From contig NZ_BMRV01000004.1 in the NCBI RefSeq assembly GCF_014648815.1, positions 310,001 through 374,000 of the forward strand: a stretch of 64,000 nucleotides of DNA. Direction: 5' to 3'. The position numbers were made by a program, and so were the translations under genes. The notes under the pieces are model-generated. The model saw only the letters and a program-made list of their open reading frames with translations, ran no database searches and was not told where the DNA came from. Every line of letters starts with the position of its first letter. Positions within the stretch are counted from its first letter, which is position 1. The stretch is from Streptomyces flaveolus (lineage in GTDB: Bacteria; Actinomycetota; Actinomycetes; Streptomycetales; Streptomycetaceae). Of this stretch, positions 34,860-43,863 are shown piece after piece.

Positions 34860-36551
34860 ATGGCCGCCGAACTCACCGCGCACCAGCTGATCGACCGGCA
34901 CCGGCCGACATTGGACCAGGCGCTGGAGACGATCCGCACGCGCGCGTACTGGTCCCCGCACCCGGAGCACCCCAAGGCCTACGGGGAGAACGGCAGCCTG
35001 GACATGGCCGCGGGCAAGGCCGCCTTCGACGCGCTGCTCGGCACCCGCCTCGACCTCGGCCAGCCCGGCACCGACGGCTGGACCGGCGGCGAGGTCTCCC
35101 CGTACGGCATCGAGCTGGGCGTGGAGTACCCGCACGCGGACCTCGACGTGCTGCTGCCCGCCATGAAGGCCGGCCAGAAGGCGTGGCGGGACGCGGGCGC
35201 GGAGCTGCGCGCGACGGTCTGCCTGGAGATCCTGAAGCGGATCGCCGACCGGACGATGGAGTTCGCGCAGGCGGTCATGCACACCTCCGGACAGGCCTTC
35301 ATGATGGCCTTCCAGGCGGGCGGCCCGCACGCGCAGGACCGCGGCCTGGAGGCGGTGGCCTACGCGTACGTGGAGCAGGTCCGCACCCCCGACACGGCGG
35401 AGTGGACCAAGCCGCAGGGCAAGCGCGACCCGCTGGCGCTGACCAAGCAGTTCACGCCGGTCCCACGCGGCATCGGCCTGGTCATCGGCTGCAACACCTT
35501 CCCCACGTGGAACGGCTACCCGGGCCTGTTCGCCTCCCTCGCCACCGGCAACGCGGTCCTGGTCAAGCCCCACCCGCGCGCGGTGCTGCCGCTCGCCCTC
35601 ACCGTCCAGGTCGCCCGCGACGTCCTCGCCGAGGCCGGCTTCGACCCGAACCTGGTCGCGCTGGCCGCCGAGCGCCCCGGCGAGGGCATCGCCAAGACCC
35701 TGGCGACCCGCCCCGAGATCCGGATCATCGACTACACCGGCTCGACCTCCTTCGGCGACTGGCTGGAGGCCAACGCCCGCCAGGCCCAGGTCTTCACCGA
35801 GAAGGCCGGCGTCAACACGGTGGTCATCGAGTCGACCGACGACTACAAGGGCATGCTGGCCAACCTGGCGTTCTCGCTGTCCCTCTACAGCGGCCAGATG
35901 TGCACCACCCCGCAGAACCTGCTGATCCCCCGCGACGGCATCCGCACCGACCAGGGCGACAAGTCCTACGACGAGGTGACCGCCGACCTGGCCCGCGCCG
36001 TCGACGGCCTCCTCGGCGACGACGCCCGCGCGAACGCCCTGCTCGGCGCGATCGTCAATCCGGACGTCAAGGCCCGCCTGGAGGCCGCCGCCGGTCTGGG
36101 CGAGGTCGCCCTCGCCTCCCGCGAGGTGACCAACCCGGACTTCCCGGACGCGGTCGTGCGCACCCCGGTCATCGTCAAGCTGGACGGCGCCAAGCCCGAC
36201 GACGAGGCCGCCTGGACCAGCGAGTGCTTCGGCCCCGTCTCCTTCGCCGTCGCCGTCGACTCCGCCGCGCACGCCATGGACCTGCTGCGCCACAGCATCC
36301 GGGAGAAGGGCGCGATGACCGTCGGCGCCTACACGACCGACCCGGAGGTCGAGCAGGCCGTGCAGGAGGTCTGCCTGGAGGAGGCGGCCCAGCTGTCCCT
36401 CAACCTCACCGGCGGGGTGTACGTCAACCAGACGGCCGCCTTCTCCGACTTCCACGGCTCGGGCGGCAACCCGGCGGCCAACGCCGCCCTGTGCGACGGC
36501 GCGTTCGTCGCGAACCGCTTCCGGGTGGTGGAGGTCCGGCGCCAGGCCTGA
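34860..36551 (+). CDS. paaN: PaaN-type aldehyde dehydrogenase (563 aa)
   Basis: Aldehyde dehydrogenase superfamily member of the actinobacterial 'phenylacetic acid degradation protein PaaN' type. NAD-fold segment FTPVPRGIGLVIGCNTFPTW, TGSTSFGDWLE, and catalytic Cys348 in YSGQMCTTPQN. It probably oxidises the ring-opened semialdehyde-CoA. It lacks the MaoC hydratase domain of proteobacterial PaaZ. GAGGAG precedes the ATG by ~10 bp. Its stop lies 1 bp from the convergent methyltransferase stop. The paaABCDE oxygenase genes are not in this window. Confidence 0.88.
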   Translation: MAAELTAHQLIDRHRPTLDQALETIRTRAYWSPHPEHPKAYGENGSLDMAAGKAAFDALLGTRLDLGQPGTDGWTGGEVSPYGIELGVEYPHADLDVLLPAMKAGQKAWRDAGAELRATVCLEILKRIADRTMEFAQAVMHTSGQAFMMAFQAGGPHAQDRGLEAVAYAYVEQVRTPDTAEWTKPQGKRDPLALTKQFTPVPRGIGLVIGCNTFPTWNGYPGLFASLATGNAVLVKPHPRAVLPLALTVQVARDVLAEAGFDPNLVALAAERPGEGIAKTLATRPEIRIIDYTGSTSFGDWLEANARQAQVFTEKAGVNTVVIESTDDYKGMLANLAFSLSLYSGQMCTTPQNLLIPRDGIRTDQGDKSYDEVTADLARAVDGLLGDDARANALLGAIVNPDVKARLEAAAGLGEVALASREVTNPDFPDAVVRTPVIVKLDGAKPDDEAAWTSECFGPVSFAVAVDSAAHAMDLLRHSIREKGAMTVGAYTTDPEVEQAVQEVCLEEAAQLSLNLTGGVYVNQTAAFSDFHGSGGNPAANAALCDGAFVANRFRVVEVRRQA

Positions 36552-36552
36552 C

Positions 36553-37335
36553 CTAGCGGGCCGCGGGCGACGCGCCGCCGGTGGCGCTCCAGTGGTACAG
36601 CGTCATGGCCACGCTGGTCGCGAGGTTGTAGCTGGAGACCTGAGGGCGCATCGGCAGCGCCACCAGGTGGTCGGCCCGCGCGCGCAGCTCGCCGGACAGC
36701 CCGCTGCGCTCCGAGCCGAACGCGAGCAGCGCGTCGTCGGGCAGCTTCAGCCCGCGGATGTCCTCGCCCTCCGGGTCCAGCGCGAACACGGGTCCGGGCG
36801 GGAGCTGCGCCACGTCCAGGCGCTCCACGGCGGTCGCGAAGTGCAGCCCCGCCCCGCCGCGCACCACCGTGGGGTGCCACGGGTCGAGCGGGCCTGTGGT
36901 GACCACGCCGGTCGCGCCGAACCCGGCGGCCAGCCGGATCACCGCCCCCGCGTTGCCGAGGTTGCGCGGCTGGTCGAGGACCACGACGGGGCTGGTGCGG
37001 GGCGTGTGCGCGAGCGTCCGCAGTGCGGCCTCGCGCGAGGGGCGTACGGCCAGGGCGGCCACCGCGGTCGGGTGCGGGCGCGGGACGAGGGAGGTGTACG
37101 CCGCGTGCGGCACCTCGGTCAGCAGACCGTCCAGCGCCTCCCTCACGTCCGGGGCCAGTTCGTCGGCGAGGGCGAGGACGCCCGCGCGGTCGCTGGTGAC
37201 GGCCACCGGGACGCCGGCGCCGAAACGCAGCGCGTGCTTGAGGGCGTGGAAGCCGTCGAGCAGCACACACGCGTCGGCGTGCCCGCGCCAGACGGAAAGG
37301 GCGTCGGGGCGGGGCCCGGGGGCGGGGTCGGTCAT
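36553..37335 (-). CDS. SPOUT (TrmH/SpoU) RNA 2'-O-methyltransferase (260 aa)
   Basis: The three SpoU motifs of the knotted SAM-binding fold are present: LDQPRNLGNAGAVIRLA, FGSERSGLS and MRPQVSSYNLATSVAMTLYHW. The N-terminal ~100 residues form a substrate-binding domain. The target RNA (tRNA or rRNA) is not readable. The start overlaps the HTTM gene stop (ATGA), so it ends a three-gene operon with two membrane proteins of unrelated function. Confidence 0.88.
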   Translation of the reverse strand: MTDPAPGPRPDALSVWRGHADACVLLDGFHALKHALRFGAGVPVAVTSDRAGVLALADELAPDVREALDGLLTEVPHAAYTSLVPRPHPTAVAALAVRPSREAALRTLAHTPRTSPVVVLDQPRNLGNAGAVIRLAAGFGATGVVTTGPLDPWHPTVVRGGAGLHFATAVERLDVAQLPPGPVFALDPEGEDIRGLKLPDDALLAFGSERSGLSGELRARADHLVALPMRPQVSSYNLATSVAMTLYHWSATGGASPAAR

Positions 37336-38549
37336 GCCGTGAAGCCTACGTGCGCCTGCCCGGCGTCCTCCTGGGCGGCACGGGGCGCCGGCACCTTCCC
37401 CGGGCCGCCCCCGCGCCGCACCAGGGGGCCCCGCGCGCGTGCCGCCCACCCGCCCAGGCGGCGCAGGAACGAGGTCGGCAGGAAGACCGCGTCGGCGGCG
37501 ATCATCGCCAGCGAGAAGAACGGCAGCCCGAGCACCACGGCGATCACCGCGTGCTCGGTGATCATGGCGGCCAGCAGGACGTTCTTGACCCGCCGGTTGA
37601 ACAGGGTGAACGGGAAGGCGACCTGTACGGCGACCGTGCCGTACGTGATGAGCATGACCATCGTGCCGTTGGCGGCCAGCGCGTCGGACAGGCCGGGCCA
37701 GGGCGAGAAGTACTCCAGGTGGAGGGGGTAGTGGACCGCGGTGCCGTCCTGCCAGCGCGAGCCCTGGATCTTGTACCAGCCGGCGGTCGCGTAGATCAGG
37801 CAGGCCTCCGCCATGATCACCAGCAGGGCGCCGTTGTGCACGATGTCGGCGACGACGTCGAGCAGGATCCGCGGCTGGCCGCTCCTGGCCCACCGCCCCA
37901 CGCTCCACCACAGGCCCTGCGCCGACCACACCGCCCACAGCAGCGCCGGGACGAACCAGTCGCCGTCGAGCCGGCCGGCCAGCGTCACCACGAGCAGCGC
38001 GAATCCGAGCACCGTCCACAGGGCGGGCCCGGTCCGGTCCACGACGCGCTCCCCCCGCGCGCGTGCCTCGCCGGCGCGCCGTGCCCTGCGCGCGTCCAGC
38101 GACCACACCGAGCCGCAGCGGGTGAGGACCAGGTAGATGCTCATCAGGTGCAGGACGTTGTCGCCGCCGTCCCCCATGAAGATGCTGCGGTTCTGCAGCG
38201 AGAGCACGCCGACCATGAAGAGCACCGAGGCGGTCCGCGTGCGCCACCCCAGCAGCAACAGCAGGCTGCTCAGCACGGACAGCGCGTAGACGGCCTCGAA
38301 CCAGGCCGCTCCGTCCCACCACATCAGCGCCGTGAACGCGCCGTTGTCCGAGATGAGCTGCTCGGCGAGGTCGTGGCTCCACGGCCCGTCCGGGCCGTAC
38401 AGCTCGTGGCGGTGGGGGAACTCGCGGAGCAGGAAGAGCAGCCAGGTCGCACTGAAGCCGATGCGGATCACCGCGGTCTGGTACGGGCCGAGCGCGGACC
38501 CGGTGACGCGGGCGATACCGCGCGAGACCGACAGGGCGAGGCCGTTCAC
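37332..38549 (-). CDS. HTTM / vitamin K-dependent gamma-carboxylase-like membrane protein (405 aa)
   Basis: Multi-pass membrane protein with the HTTM-domain pattern: N-terminal helix with QTAVIRIGFSATWLLFLL, YGPDGPWSHDLAEQLI, SLQNRSIFMGDGGDNVLHLM, and WYKIQGSRWQDGTAVHYPLH followed by FSPWPGLSDALA. Homology is to the membrane half of gamma-glutamyl carboxylase; catalytic Lys and epoxidase residues cannot be confirmed by eye. The GTG start overlaps the DUF5819 stop (GTGA). In actinobacteria these pairs often occur together, so a two-subunit complex is likely. Confidence 0.8.
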   Translation of the reverse strand: MNGLALSVSRGIARVTGSALGPYQTAVIRIGFSATWLLFLLREFPHRHELYGPDGPWSHDLAEQLISDNGAFTALMWWDGAAWFEAVYALSVLSSLLLLLGWRTRTASVLFMVGVLSLQNRSIFMGDGGDNVLHLMSIYLVLTRCGSVWSLDARRARRAGEARARGERVVDRTGPALWTVLGFALLVVTLAGRLDGDWFVPALLWAVWSAQGLWWSVGRWARSGQPRILLDVVADIVHNGALLVIMAEACLIYATAGWYKIQGSRWQDGTAVHYPLHLEYFSPWPGLSDALAANGTMVMLITYGTVAVQVAFPFTLFNRRVKNVLLAAMITEHAVIAVVLGLPFFSLAMIAADAVFLPTSFLRRLGGWAARARGPLVRRGGGPGKVPAPRAAQEDAGQAHVGFTA

Positions 38550-39367
38550 GCGACGCCTCCTTCCGCCTCGTCGGCGGGCACCCGCCACCAGGGCAGCTCC
38601 CGGTACACCGGCCGGTCGGAGACCTTCTCACCGCTCCAGTCGGGCGGCGGCACATCGGTCGTGCGGGAGCGGTACTGGACGCGCTGGACGGCGCCGTCCG
38701 GTTCCGCGGCGTCGTTGCGGTCCAGCCGCAGGACCGCGACCCGGCGCAGATAGGCCTCGGACAGGGTGCCCCGCAGGCCCACCGGGCGGTTGTCGGAGTC
38801 GTGGGTGGCGACGAAGAAGTCCCAGGCCCGGCGCAGCTCGTTCTGCTGGGTGTGGCTCGGCAGCGGGTTGCCGTCGATGGCCCGGCCGTCCTCGGCGGAC
38901 AGGTCGTACCAGCCGGTGGTCCGTATCCCGCCGTCCGACGTGCTCACCTCGGCGCGGACCTGGACGGAGATGTTCTGCTGGAGCGGGTTGGGCGCGAAGA
39001 GCTTCCAGTTCTGCTCGAACTCCGGGTAGATCCACTCGTCGACCACGGAGCCGTGCTGCTTGGACAGGGTGTTCGGCGGGGCGACGTGCAGGAACGTCAG
39101 TCCGATGTGGGCACAGACGGCGGCCGCGACGACGGCGAGCGCGAGCACGGCACCGACCTGGTAGCGCGGGGAGAGGGCGGCGACCCCGGTACGGGGAGGC
39201 CCGGTGCCCGCCGCACCGGCGACGGCCTGCGGCATCGGCGGCCCGTCGGGCGCGGCGGCGGGGGGCGGTCCCGCAGACGGTCCGGTACGCGTGGCGGACG
39301 GCTCGGCGGGTCGGTCCGGCTCGTCCGGCCCCCGCCGCGCGTCCGAGCCTGTGTCGTGCGCGTCCAT
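38546..39367 (-). CDS. DUF5819-type single-helix membrane protein (273 aa)
   Basis: An N-terminal Pro/Ala/Gly-rich cytoplasmic tail (~70 residues), one helix (VGAVLALAVVAAAVCAHIGLTFL, ~78-100), and an exported ~170-residue domain with a conserved NWKLFAPNPLQQNISVQ segment, hallmark of DUF5819. Function unknown. I start at MDAHDTG (GGGGCGGA upstream). First gene of the operon with the HTTM protein and methyltransferase. Confidence 0.75.
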   Translation of the reverse strand: MDAHDTGSDARRGPDEPDRPAEPSATRTGPSAGPPPAAAPDGPPMPQAVAGAAGTGPPRTGVAALSPRYQVGAVLALAVVAAAVCAHIGLTFLHVAPPNTLSKQHGSVVDEWIYPEFEQNWKLFAPNPLQQNISVQVRAEVSTSDGGIRTTGWYDLSAEDGRAIDGNPLPSHTQQNELRRAWDFFVATHDSDNRPVGLRGTLSEAYLRRVAVLRLDRNDAAEPDGAVQRVQYRSRTTDVPPPDWSGEKVSDRPVYRELPWWRVPADEAEGGVA

Positions 39368-39567
39368 TCCGCCCCGTTCCCCGGTCCGTCTCTCCGCCCG
39401 CCCTGCCGCGGGAGCGCCGCGTGACACCACCGGTGCGGATGGCCCACGACGCTCGAACGGGAACGGTACTCAGGACGGCCCGTCGGCACAGCCCCCGGCG
39501 GACCGGCCGCACCGTGGCCGTCACCACACCGCGCCGCGGCCGTGGACCGCGACCAGCGCGGGGATCG

Positions 39568-39915
39568 TCAGAGGACGTACCCCGGCTCGCCCTTCGCGTC
39601 CACGACGGGCCGGCCGGCGGCGGCCCACACCTGCATGCCGCCGTCGACGTTCACGGCGTCGACGCCCTGCTGGACCAGATACATGGTGACCTGGGCCGAG
39701 CGTCCGCCGGAGCGGCAGATCACGTGGACCCGGCCGTCCTCGGGTGCCGCCTCGGTCAGCTCGCCGTAGCGGGCGACGAACTCGCTGATGGGAATGTGCA
39801 GCGCCCCGGCGGCGTGGCCGGCCTGCCACTCGTCGTCCTCGCGGACGTCCAGCAGGAAGTCGCCGTCCTTGAGGTCCGTGACCTCGACCGTGGGCACACC
39901 AGCTCCAAAACTCAT
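39568..39915 (-). CDS. Single-domain rhodanese (115 aa)
   Basis: Sulfurtransferase fold with LLDVREDDEWQAGHAAGALHIP and active-site loop CRSGGRS (Cys67), the size of GlpE/PspE-type single rhodaneses. It is cytosolic and probably a persulfide carrier, with unknown partner. Preceded only by GGGGAC near the ATG. About 200 bp on either side hold no recognisable gene. Confidence 0.85.
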   Translation of the reverse strand: MSFGAGVPTVEVTDLKDGDFLLDVREDDEWQAGHAAGALHIPISEFVARYGELTEAAPEDGRVHVICRSGGRSAQVTMYLVQQGVDAVNVDGGMQVWAAAGRPVVDAKGEPGYVL

Positions 39916-40110
39916 GTCCCCGACGCTACCCGACACGGCGGACCGCCCGACCGGCCGACGGCGCCCGTGGCGTCGCCGGCGCCCTCGCCCCTCGGACCCG
40001 GGTCCGGCTCAGCCGGAAGACGGCCACCGTCAGGGCGACCGGATGACGGCGCCCACACCGTGGCGGGCCGCGTCGCCCTGCCGCGGCCGCCGACGGCGAC
40101 GCCGGCGGTG

Positions 40111-40923
40111 CTACCGACCGAGCAGCTCCGCCAGCTCGGCCTCCCGCTCGGCCACCTGGGCCGCCAGCTGCTCGGCGATCTCCTCCAGCAGGCGGTCGGG
40201 GTCGTCCGGGGCCAGGCGGAGCATGGCGCCTATCGCGCTCTCCTCCAGCTCCTTGGCGAGCACGGTGAGCATTTCCTTGCGCCGGTCGAGCCATTCGAGG
40301 CGCACGTACAGCTCCTCGCCGCGGCTGGGCCGCCGCTCGGGCGCCGGACCCGCGGCCCACTCCTCGGCCAGCGCCCGCAGCTCGGTCTCGTCGCCGCGGG
40401 CGTAGGCGGCGTTGACGCGGGTGATGAACTCCTCGCGCCGGGTCCGCTCGCCCTCCTCCTGCGCCAGGTCGGGGTGGGCCTTGCGGGCCAGCTCGCGGTA
40501 GAGCCTGCGGGCCTCCTCGCCCGGCCGGACCCGCTTCGGCGGACGTACCGCCTGGTCCGTGAGCATCGCCGTGGCCTCCGGGAACAGTCCGTCCCCGTCC
40601 ATCCAGCCGTGCAGCAGCTCCTCGACCCCGGGGATCGGCATGAGCCGGGCCCGGGCCTCGTCGGCACGGCGGCGGTCCTCGGGATCGTCGCTGCGGGCGG
40701 CCCGGGCCTCCAGGATCTGCGCCTCCAGCTCCTCGAGCCGCGCGTACACCGGGCCGAGCCGCTGTTCGTGCAGCCGTGAGAAGTTCTCGACCTCCACGCG
40801 GAAGGTCTCCAGGGCGATCTCGTACTCGATGAGCGCCTGCTCGGCGGCCCGTACGGCCCGCTCCAGCCGCTCCTCGGGCCGCGGCGCACCGCCCTGCTCG
40901 GGCTCAGCTTCCGGGGTCGTCAC
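40111..40923 (-). CDS. Coiled-coil protein with J-domain-like segment (270 aa)
   Basis: Two long coiled-coil stretches (residues ~15-95 and ~205-268) flank a segment RRLYRELARKAHPDLAQ...EFITRVNAAYARGD, which matches helices II-III of a J domain including the HPD tripeptide at 150-152. An HPD-bearing J domain normally stimulates a DnaK-type Hsp70. The helix before HPD looks short, so it may be divergent. No signal peptide; the GTG start has a poor ribosome site. No chaperone gene is adjacent. Confidence 0.75.
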   Translation of the reverse strand: MTTPEAEPEQGGAPRPEERLERAVRAAEQALIEYEIALETFRVEVENFSRLHEQRLGPVYARLEELEAQILEARAARSDDPEDRRRADEARARLMPIPGVEELLHGWMDGDGLFPEATAMLTDQAVRPPKRVRPGEEARRLYRELARKAHPDLAQEEGERTRREEFITRVNAAYARGDETELRALAEEWAAGPAPERRPSRGEELYVRLEWLDRRKEMLTVLAKELEESAIGAMLRLAPDDPDRLLEEIAEQLAAQVAEREAELAELLGR

Positions 40924-40978
40924 CCGACCAGCCTAGGGCACGGACCGCCGGTGCCGTCCGGCCTGCCGCCGGGCACCC

Positions 40979-42439
40979 TCACACCCCCGTCTCCGCCGCG
41001 ATCCGACCCGACCGCACCGCGGTGAGCAGCGCGGCGTGGTCCGCCTCGGTGCGGTCGGCGTAGGCCAGGGCGAAGGCGGCCATCGCCTCGTCCAGCTCCT
41101 CGTTCTTGCCGCAGTAGCCGGCGACCAGGCGCGGGTCGACGCTGTGCGCATGGGCGCGGGCCAGCAGGGCACCGGTCATCCGGCCGTAGTCGTCGAGCTG
41201 GTCGGCGGCCAGGGCCGCGGGGTCGACGCTGCCCTTGCGGTTGCGGAACTGCCGCACCTGGAAGGGCCGCCCTTCGACCGAGGTCCAGCCGAGCAGAATG
41301 TCGCTGACCACCTGCATGCGCTTCTGCCCGAGCACCACCCGGCGGCCCTCGTGCGCGACCTCGGGAACGTCGAATCCGGCCGTCGCCAGATGGGGCCCCA
41401 GCGCGGAGGGCCGGGCCTCCTTCACCTGGAGCACGAGCGGCTCGCCCCGGTGGTCCAGGAGCAGCACGACGTACGACCGCGTGCCCACGCTGCCCGTACC
41501 GACGACGCGGAAGGCGACGTCGTGCACCGCGTACCGGGCCAGCAGCGGCAGCCGGTCCTCGGACAGGGTCGCCAGGTAGGGCTCCAGGGAGGCCGCGACC
41601 GCCGCCGCCTCCCGGTCCGGCACCCGGCGCAGCACCGGTGGCGCGTCCACGAAGCGGCGCCCGCCGTCCTCGGTGGCCTCGGTCGACCTGGCCGCGAACC
41701 GGCCGCTGGTGTTGGCCCGCGCCTTCTCGCTCACCCGCTCCAGCGTGCCGAGCAGGTCGTGGGCGTCGGTGTGGGAGACGAGTTCCTCGTCGGCGATGGC
41801 GTTCCAGGCGTCCAGCGCGGGCAGCCGGGCCAGCAGCCGCATGGTCCGCCGGTAGGCGCCGGCCGCGTCGTGGGCGGCCGCCCGGCAGGTGTCCTCGTCG
41901 GCGCCGGCCTCCCGGCCCGCGAGCACCAGGGAGGCGGCGAGCCGCTTGAGGTCCCACTCCCAGGGGCCGTGGACCGTCTCGTCGAAGTCGTTCAGGTCGA
42001 TGACCAGGCCGCCGCGGGCGTCCCCGTACAGCCCGAAGTTGGCCGCGTGCGCGTCGCCGCAGATCTGGGCGCCGATGCCCGTCATCGGCGTGCGCGCCAG
42101 GTCGTACGCCATCAGGCCCGCCGACCCGCGCAGGAAGGAGAACGGCGTGGCCGCCATCCGCCCGGTCCGTATCGGGGTGAGCCCGGGTATCCGGCCCCGG
42201 TGGGACTCCTCGACCGCGCTCACCGCGTCCGGCCGGGCCCCGTCCGGGTCGAGGGCGGCGTGCGCGGAACGCGGGACGCGCCCGCGCAGCGCCTTGCCCT
42301 CCGCCTTCGGCGACCCGCCTGCGGGCCACCGCGCGAACCCCGGCACCTCCGGCATCCGCCCCGCCCGGGCTCCCGCCTCGATGTCTTCCGTCACCCCGGC
42401 GGCAGCCACATCCGCAGCCACCTCAGTCGCCTCGGCCAT
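40979..42439 (-). CDS. DUF2252 family protein (486 aa)
   Basis: Full-length DUF2252 protein with the kinase-like-fold signature of this family: TPFSFLRGSAGLMAYDLA, ICGDAHAANFGLY, VIDLNDFDETVHGPWEWDLKRLAASL, and LVLQVKEAR. The DxxxxNF and DFD pattern resembles aminoglycoside phosphotransferase-like kinases, so a small-molecule kinase role is plausible but unproven. The ATG follows GGGAGGG. Monocistronic. Confidence 0.82.
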   Translation of the reverse strand: MAEATEVAADVAAAGVTEDIEAGARAGRMPEVPGFARWPAGGSPKAEGKALRGRVPRSAHAALDPDGARPDAVSAVEESHRGRIPGLTPIRTGRMAATPFSFLRGSAGLMAYDLARTPMTGIGAQICGDAHAANFGLYGDARGGLVIDLNDFDETVHGPWEWDLKRLAASLVLAGREAGADEDTCRAAAHDAAGAYRRTMRLLARLPALDAWNAIADEELVSHTDAHDLLGTLERVSEKARANTSGRFAARSTEATEDGGRRFVDAPPVLRRVPDREAAAVAASLEPYLATLSEDRLPLLARYAVHDVAFRVVGTGSVGTRSYVVLLLDHRGEPLVLQVKEARPSALGPHLATAGFDVPEVAHEGRRVVLGQKRMQVVSDILLGWTSVEGRPFQVRQFRNRKGSVDPAALAADQLDDYGRMTGALLARAHAHSVDPRLVAGYCGKNEELDEAMAAFALAYADRTEADHAALLTAVRSGRIAAETGV

Positions 42440-42847
42440 CCGACCGCCCTCCCCGACTCCCGTACTCGACCCACGCACCCGCCCCGGCGCACCACGGCGA
42501 ACCCGCCCCGCGCACCACGCGGCCCGTACTCCCCGCCCACCGCGCCCGCCGCCGCCCGCACTCACCGGGCACCACCGGCCGCCGTCATGAACGCGCCACG
42601 ACCGTACAGCCGCCCGCACCGCCCGTACACGGCATCCGGCGTCACCTCCCCATAACGCCGGGCAGGGGGCACAACGGGAGGTCCCCGCGGCCCGCCGGCG
42701 CGGCTTACGGTTTCGGCGGTCACCACGGGAGCGCGTCCCCCGGCGCACTCAGCCTGCCCCGCGCCCGGGGGACGCGCTCCGTGTCATGCACATCCCGCCC
42801 CTCTTCCCCAGGGGCTGCCCCCCACCGAGGAGCCCGAGGAGCCCGCC
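42440..42847. other. Divergent intergenic region, DUF2252 / dioxygenase
   Basis: 408 bp. The first ~200 bp are very C-rich with no convincing gene on either strand. The stretch 42728-42780 forms a strong hairpin (listed separately). Confidence 0.5.
42728..42780 (+). other. Strong hairpin in the leader of the dioxygenase gene
   Basis: Perfect 16-bp stem (GGAGCGCGTCCCCCGG with its complement) and 21-nt loop, ending 67 bp before the dioxygenase start. No gene ends just before it, so it is either an attenuator-type terminator or an insulator in the divergent region. Confidence 0.6.
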
Positions 42848-43690
42848 ATGACACCCACCACCCCCGACGATCACGGCGCCGAGCCCGGCATCAGCCGCAA
42901 GACCCTGCTCAGGGCGGCCGTCGCCGCAGGCGCCGCCGTCCCGCTGCTCGCCACCGGCGCCGTCGCCCTCGCCCGGGACTCCGCCCGCGCACCGGGCACG
43001 ACCCTGGCACCGACCCCGTTCTGCGACGACGGCGACGACCCCACGCCCGACCAGATGGAGGGCCCCTACTTCAAGCCGAACTCCCCGCTGCGCACCGACC
43101 TGGTCACCCCGGGCACCGCCGGCACCCGGCTGACCGTCAGCGGCTACGTCTTCGGCCGCAACTGCGTCCCTCTGCCCGGCGTCCTGCTCGACTTCTGGCA
43201 GGCCGACACCGCGGGCGCCTACGACATGGCCGGATACACGTTCCGCGGCCACCAGTTCACCGACTCCACCGGTGCGTTCACCCTGCGCACGATCGTCCCC
43301 GGCCTCTACCCGGGCCGCACCCGGCACATCCACGTCAAGGCCCAGGCACCCGGCGAACCCGTGCTGACCACCCAGCTGTACTTCCCCGGCGAACCGCGCA
43401 ACAGCACGGACACGATCTTCGATCCGGCGCTGCTCATGAACATCCGCGACGCGGGCGGCGGCAAGCAGGGCACCTTCGACTTCGTGCTGAACGTGGACGG
43501 CGACCCCGGTCCGGGCACCCCCACCGACCCGCCCACCGACCCGCCCGGCGGCACCTGGGCCCCCGGCCGCACCTACGCCGCCGGCGACCGCGTGACGTAC
43601 GGCTCCGGCGCCTACCGCTGCCTGCAGGCCCACACGTCGATGACCGGCTGGGAGCCGCCCAACGTGCCCGCCCTGTGGCGCCGGGAATGA
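42848..43690 (+). CDS. Secreted intradiol ring-cleavage dioxygenase with C-terminal carbohydrate-binding module (280 aa)
   Basis: Non-haem Fe(III) catechol dioxygenase core (residues ~57-215): PDQMEGPYFKPNSPLRTDL, LLDFWQADTAGAYD, YPGRTRHIHVK with ligands Y154, H160 and H162. The N-terminus (ISRKTLLRAAVAAGAAVPLLATGA) is a Tat-like signal with Arg-Lys. A Thr/Pro/Asp linker leads to a ~45-residue CBM5/12-type chitin/cellulose-binding module (WAPGRTYAAGDRVTY...WEPP...LW). The fusion suggests attack on lignin-derived catechols at plant fibre surfaces, as described for a similar enzyme of a cellulolytic Streptomyces. Confidence 0.88.
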   Translation: MTPTTPDDHGAEPGISRKTLLRAAVAAGAAVPLLATGAVALARDSARAPGTTLAPTPFCDDGDDPTPDQMEGPYFKPNSPLRTDLVTPGTAGTRLTVSGYVFGRNCVPLPGVLLDFWQADTAGAYDMAGYTFRGHQFTDSTGAFTLRTIVPGLYPGRTRHIHVKAQAPGEPVLTTQLYFPGEPRNSTDTIFDPALLMNIRDAGGGKQGTFDFVLNVDGDPGPGTPTDPPTDPPGGTWAPGRTYAAGDRVTYGSGAYRCLQAHTSMTGWEPPNVPALWRRE

Positions 43691-43739
43691 CCCCACCGCC
43701 GTGAGACCTTCCTCACAGCGGCCCGTGACGGACAACGCG

Positions 43740-43772
43740 AAAGCCCCCCAGGTCCGAGACCTGGGGGGCTTT
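43740..43772. terminator. Bidirectional terminator, dioxygenase / tRNA-Leu
   Basis: 14-bp stem AAAGCCCCCCAGGT with its complement and a 5-nt loop, ending in TTT in both directions. Confidence 0.85.
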
Positions 43773-43779
43773 CGCTCTG

Positions 43780-43863
43780 TGCGCGAGGGGGGAGTTGAAC
43801 CCCCACGCCCTTGCGGGCACTGGAACCTGAATCCAGCGCGTCTGCCTATTCCGCCACCCGCGC
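43780..43863 (-). tRNA. tRNA-Leu (anticodon CAG)
   Basis: 84-nt class II tRNA. Acceptor GCGCGGG pairs with CTCGCGC, the anticodon loop TTCAGGT gives CAG (Leu, CUG), a long variable arm (GCCCGCAAGGGC) is present, and the T arm contains GGTTCAACTCC. Discriminator A; the CCA end is not encoded. Confidence 0.95.
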
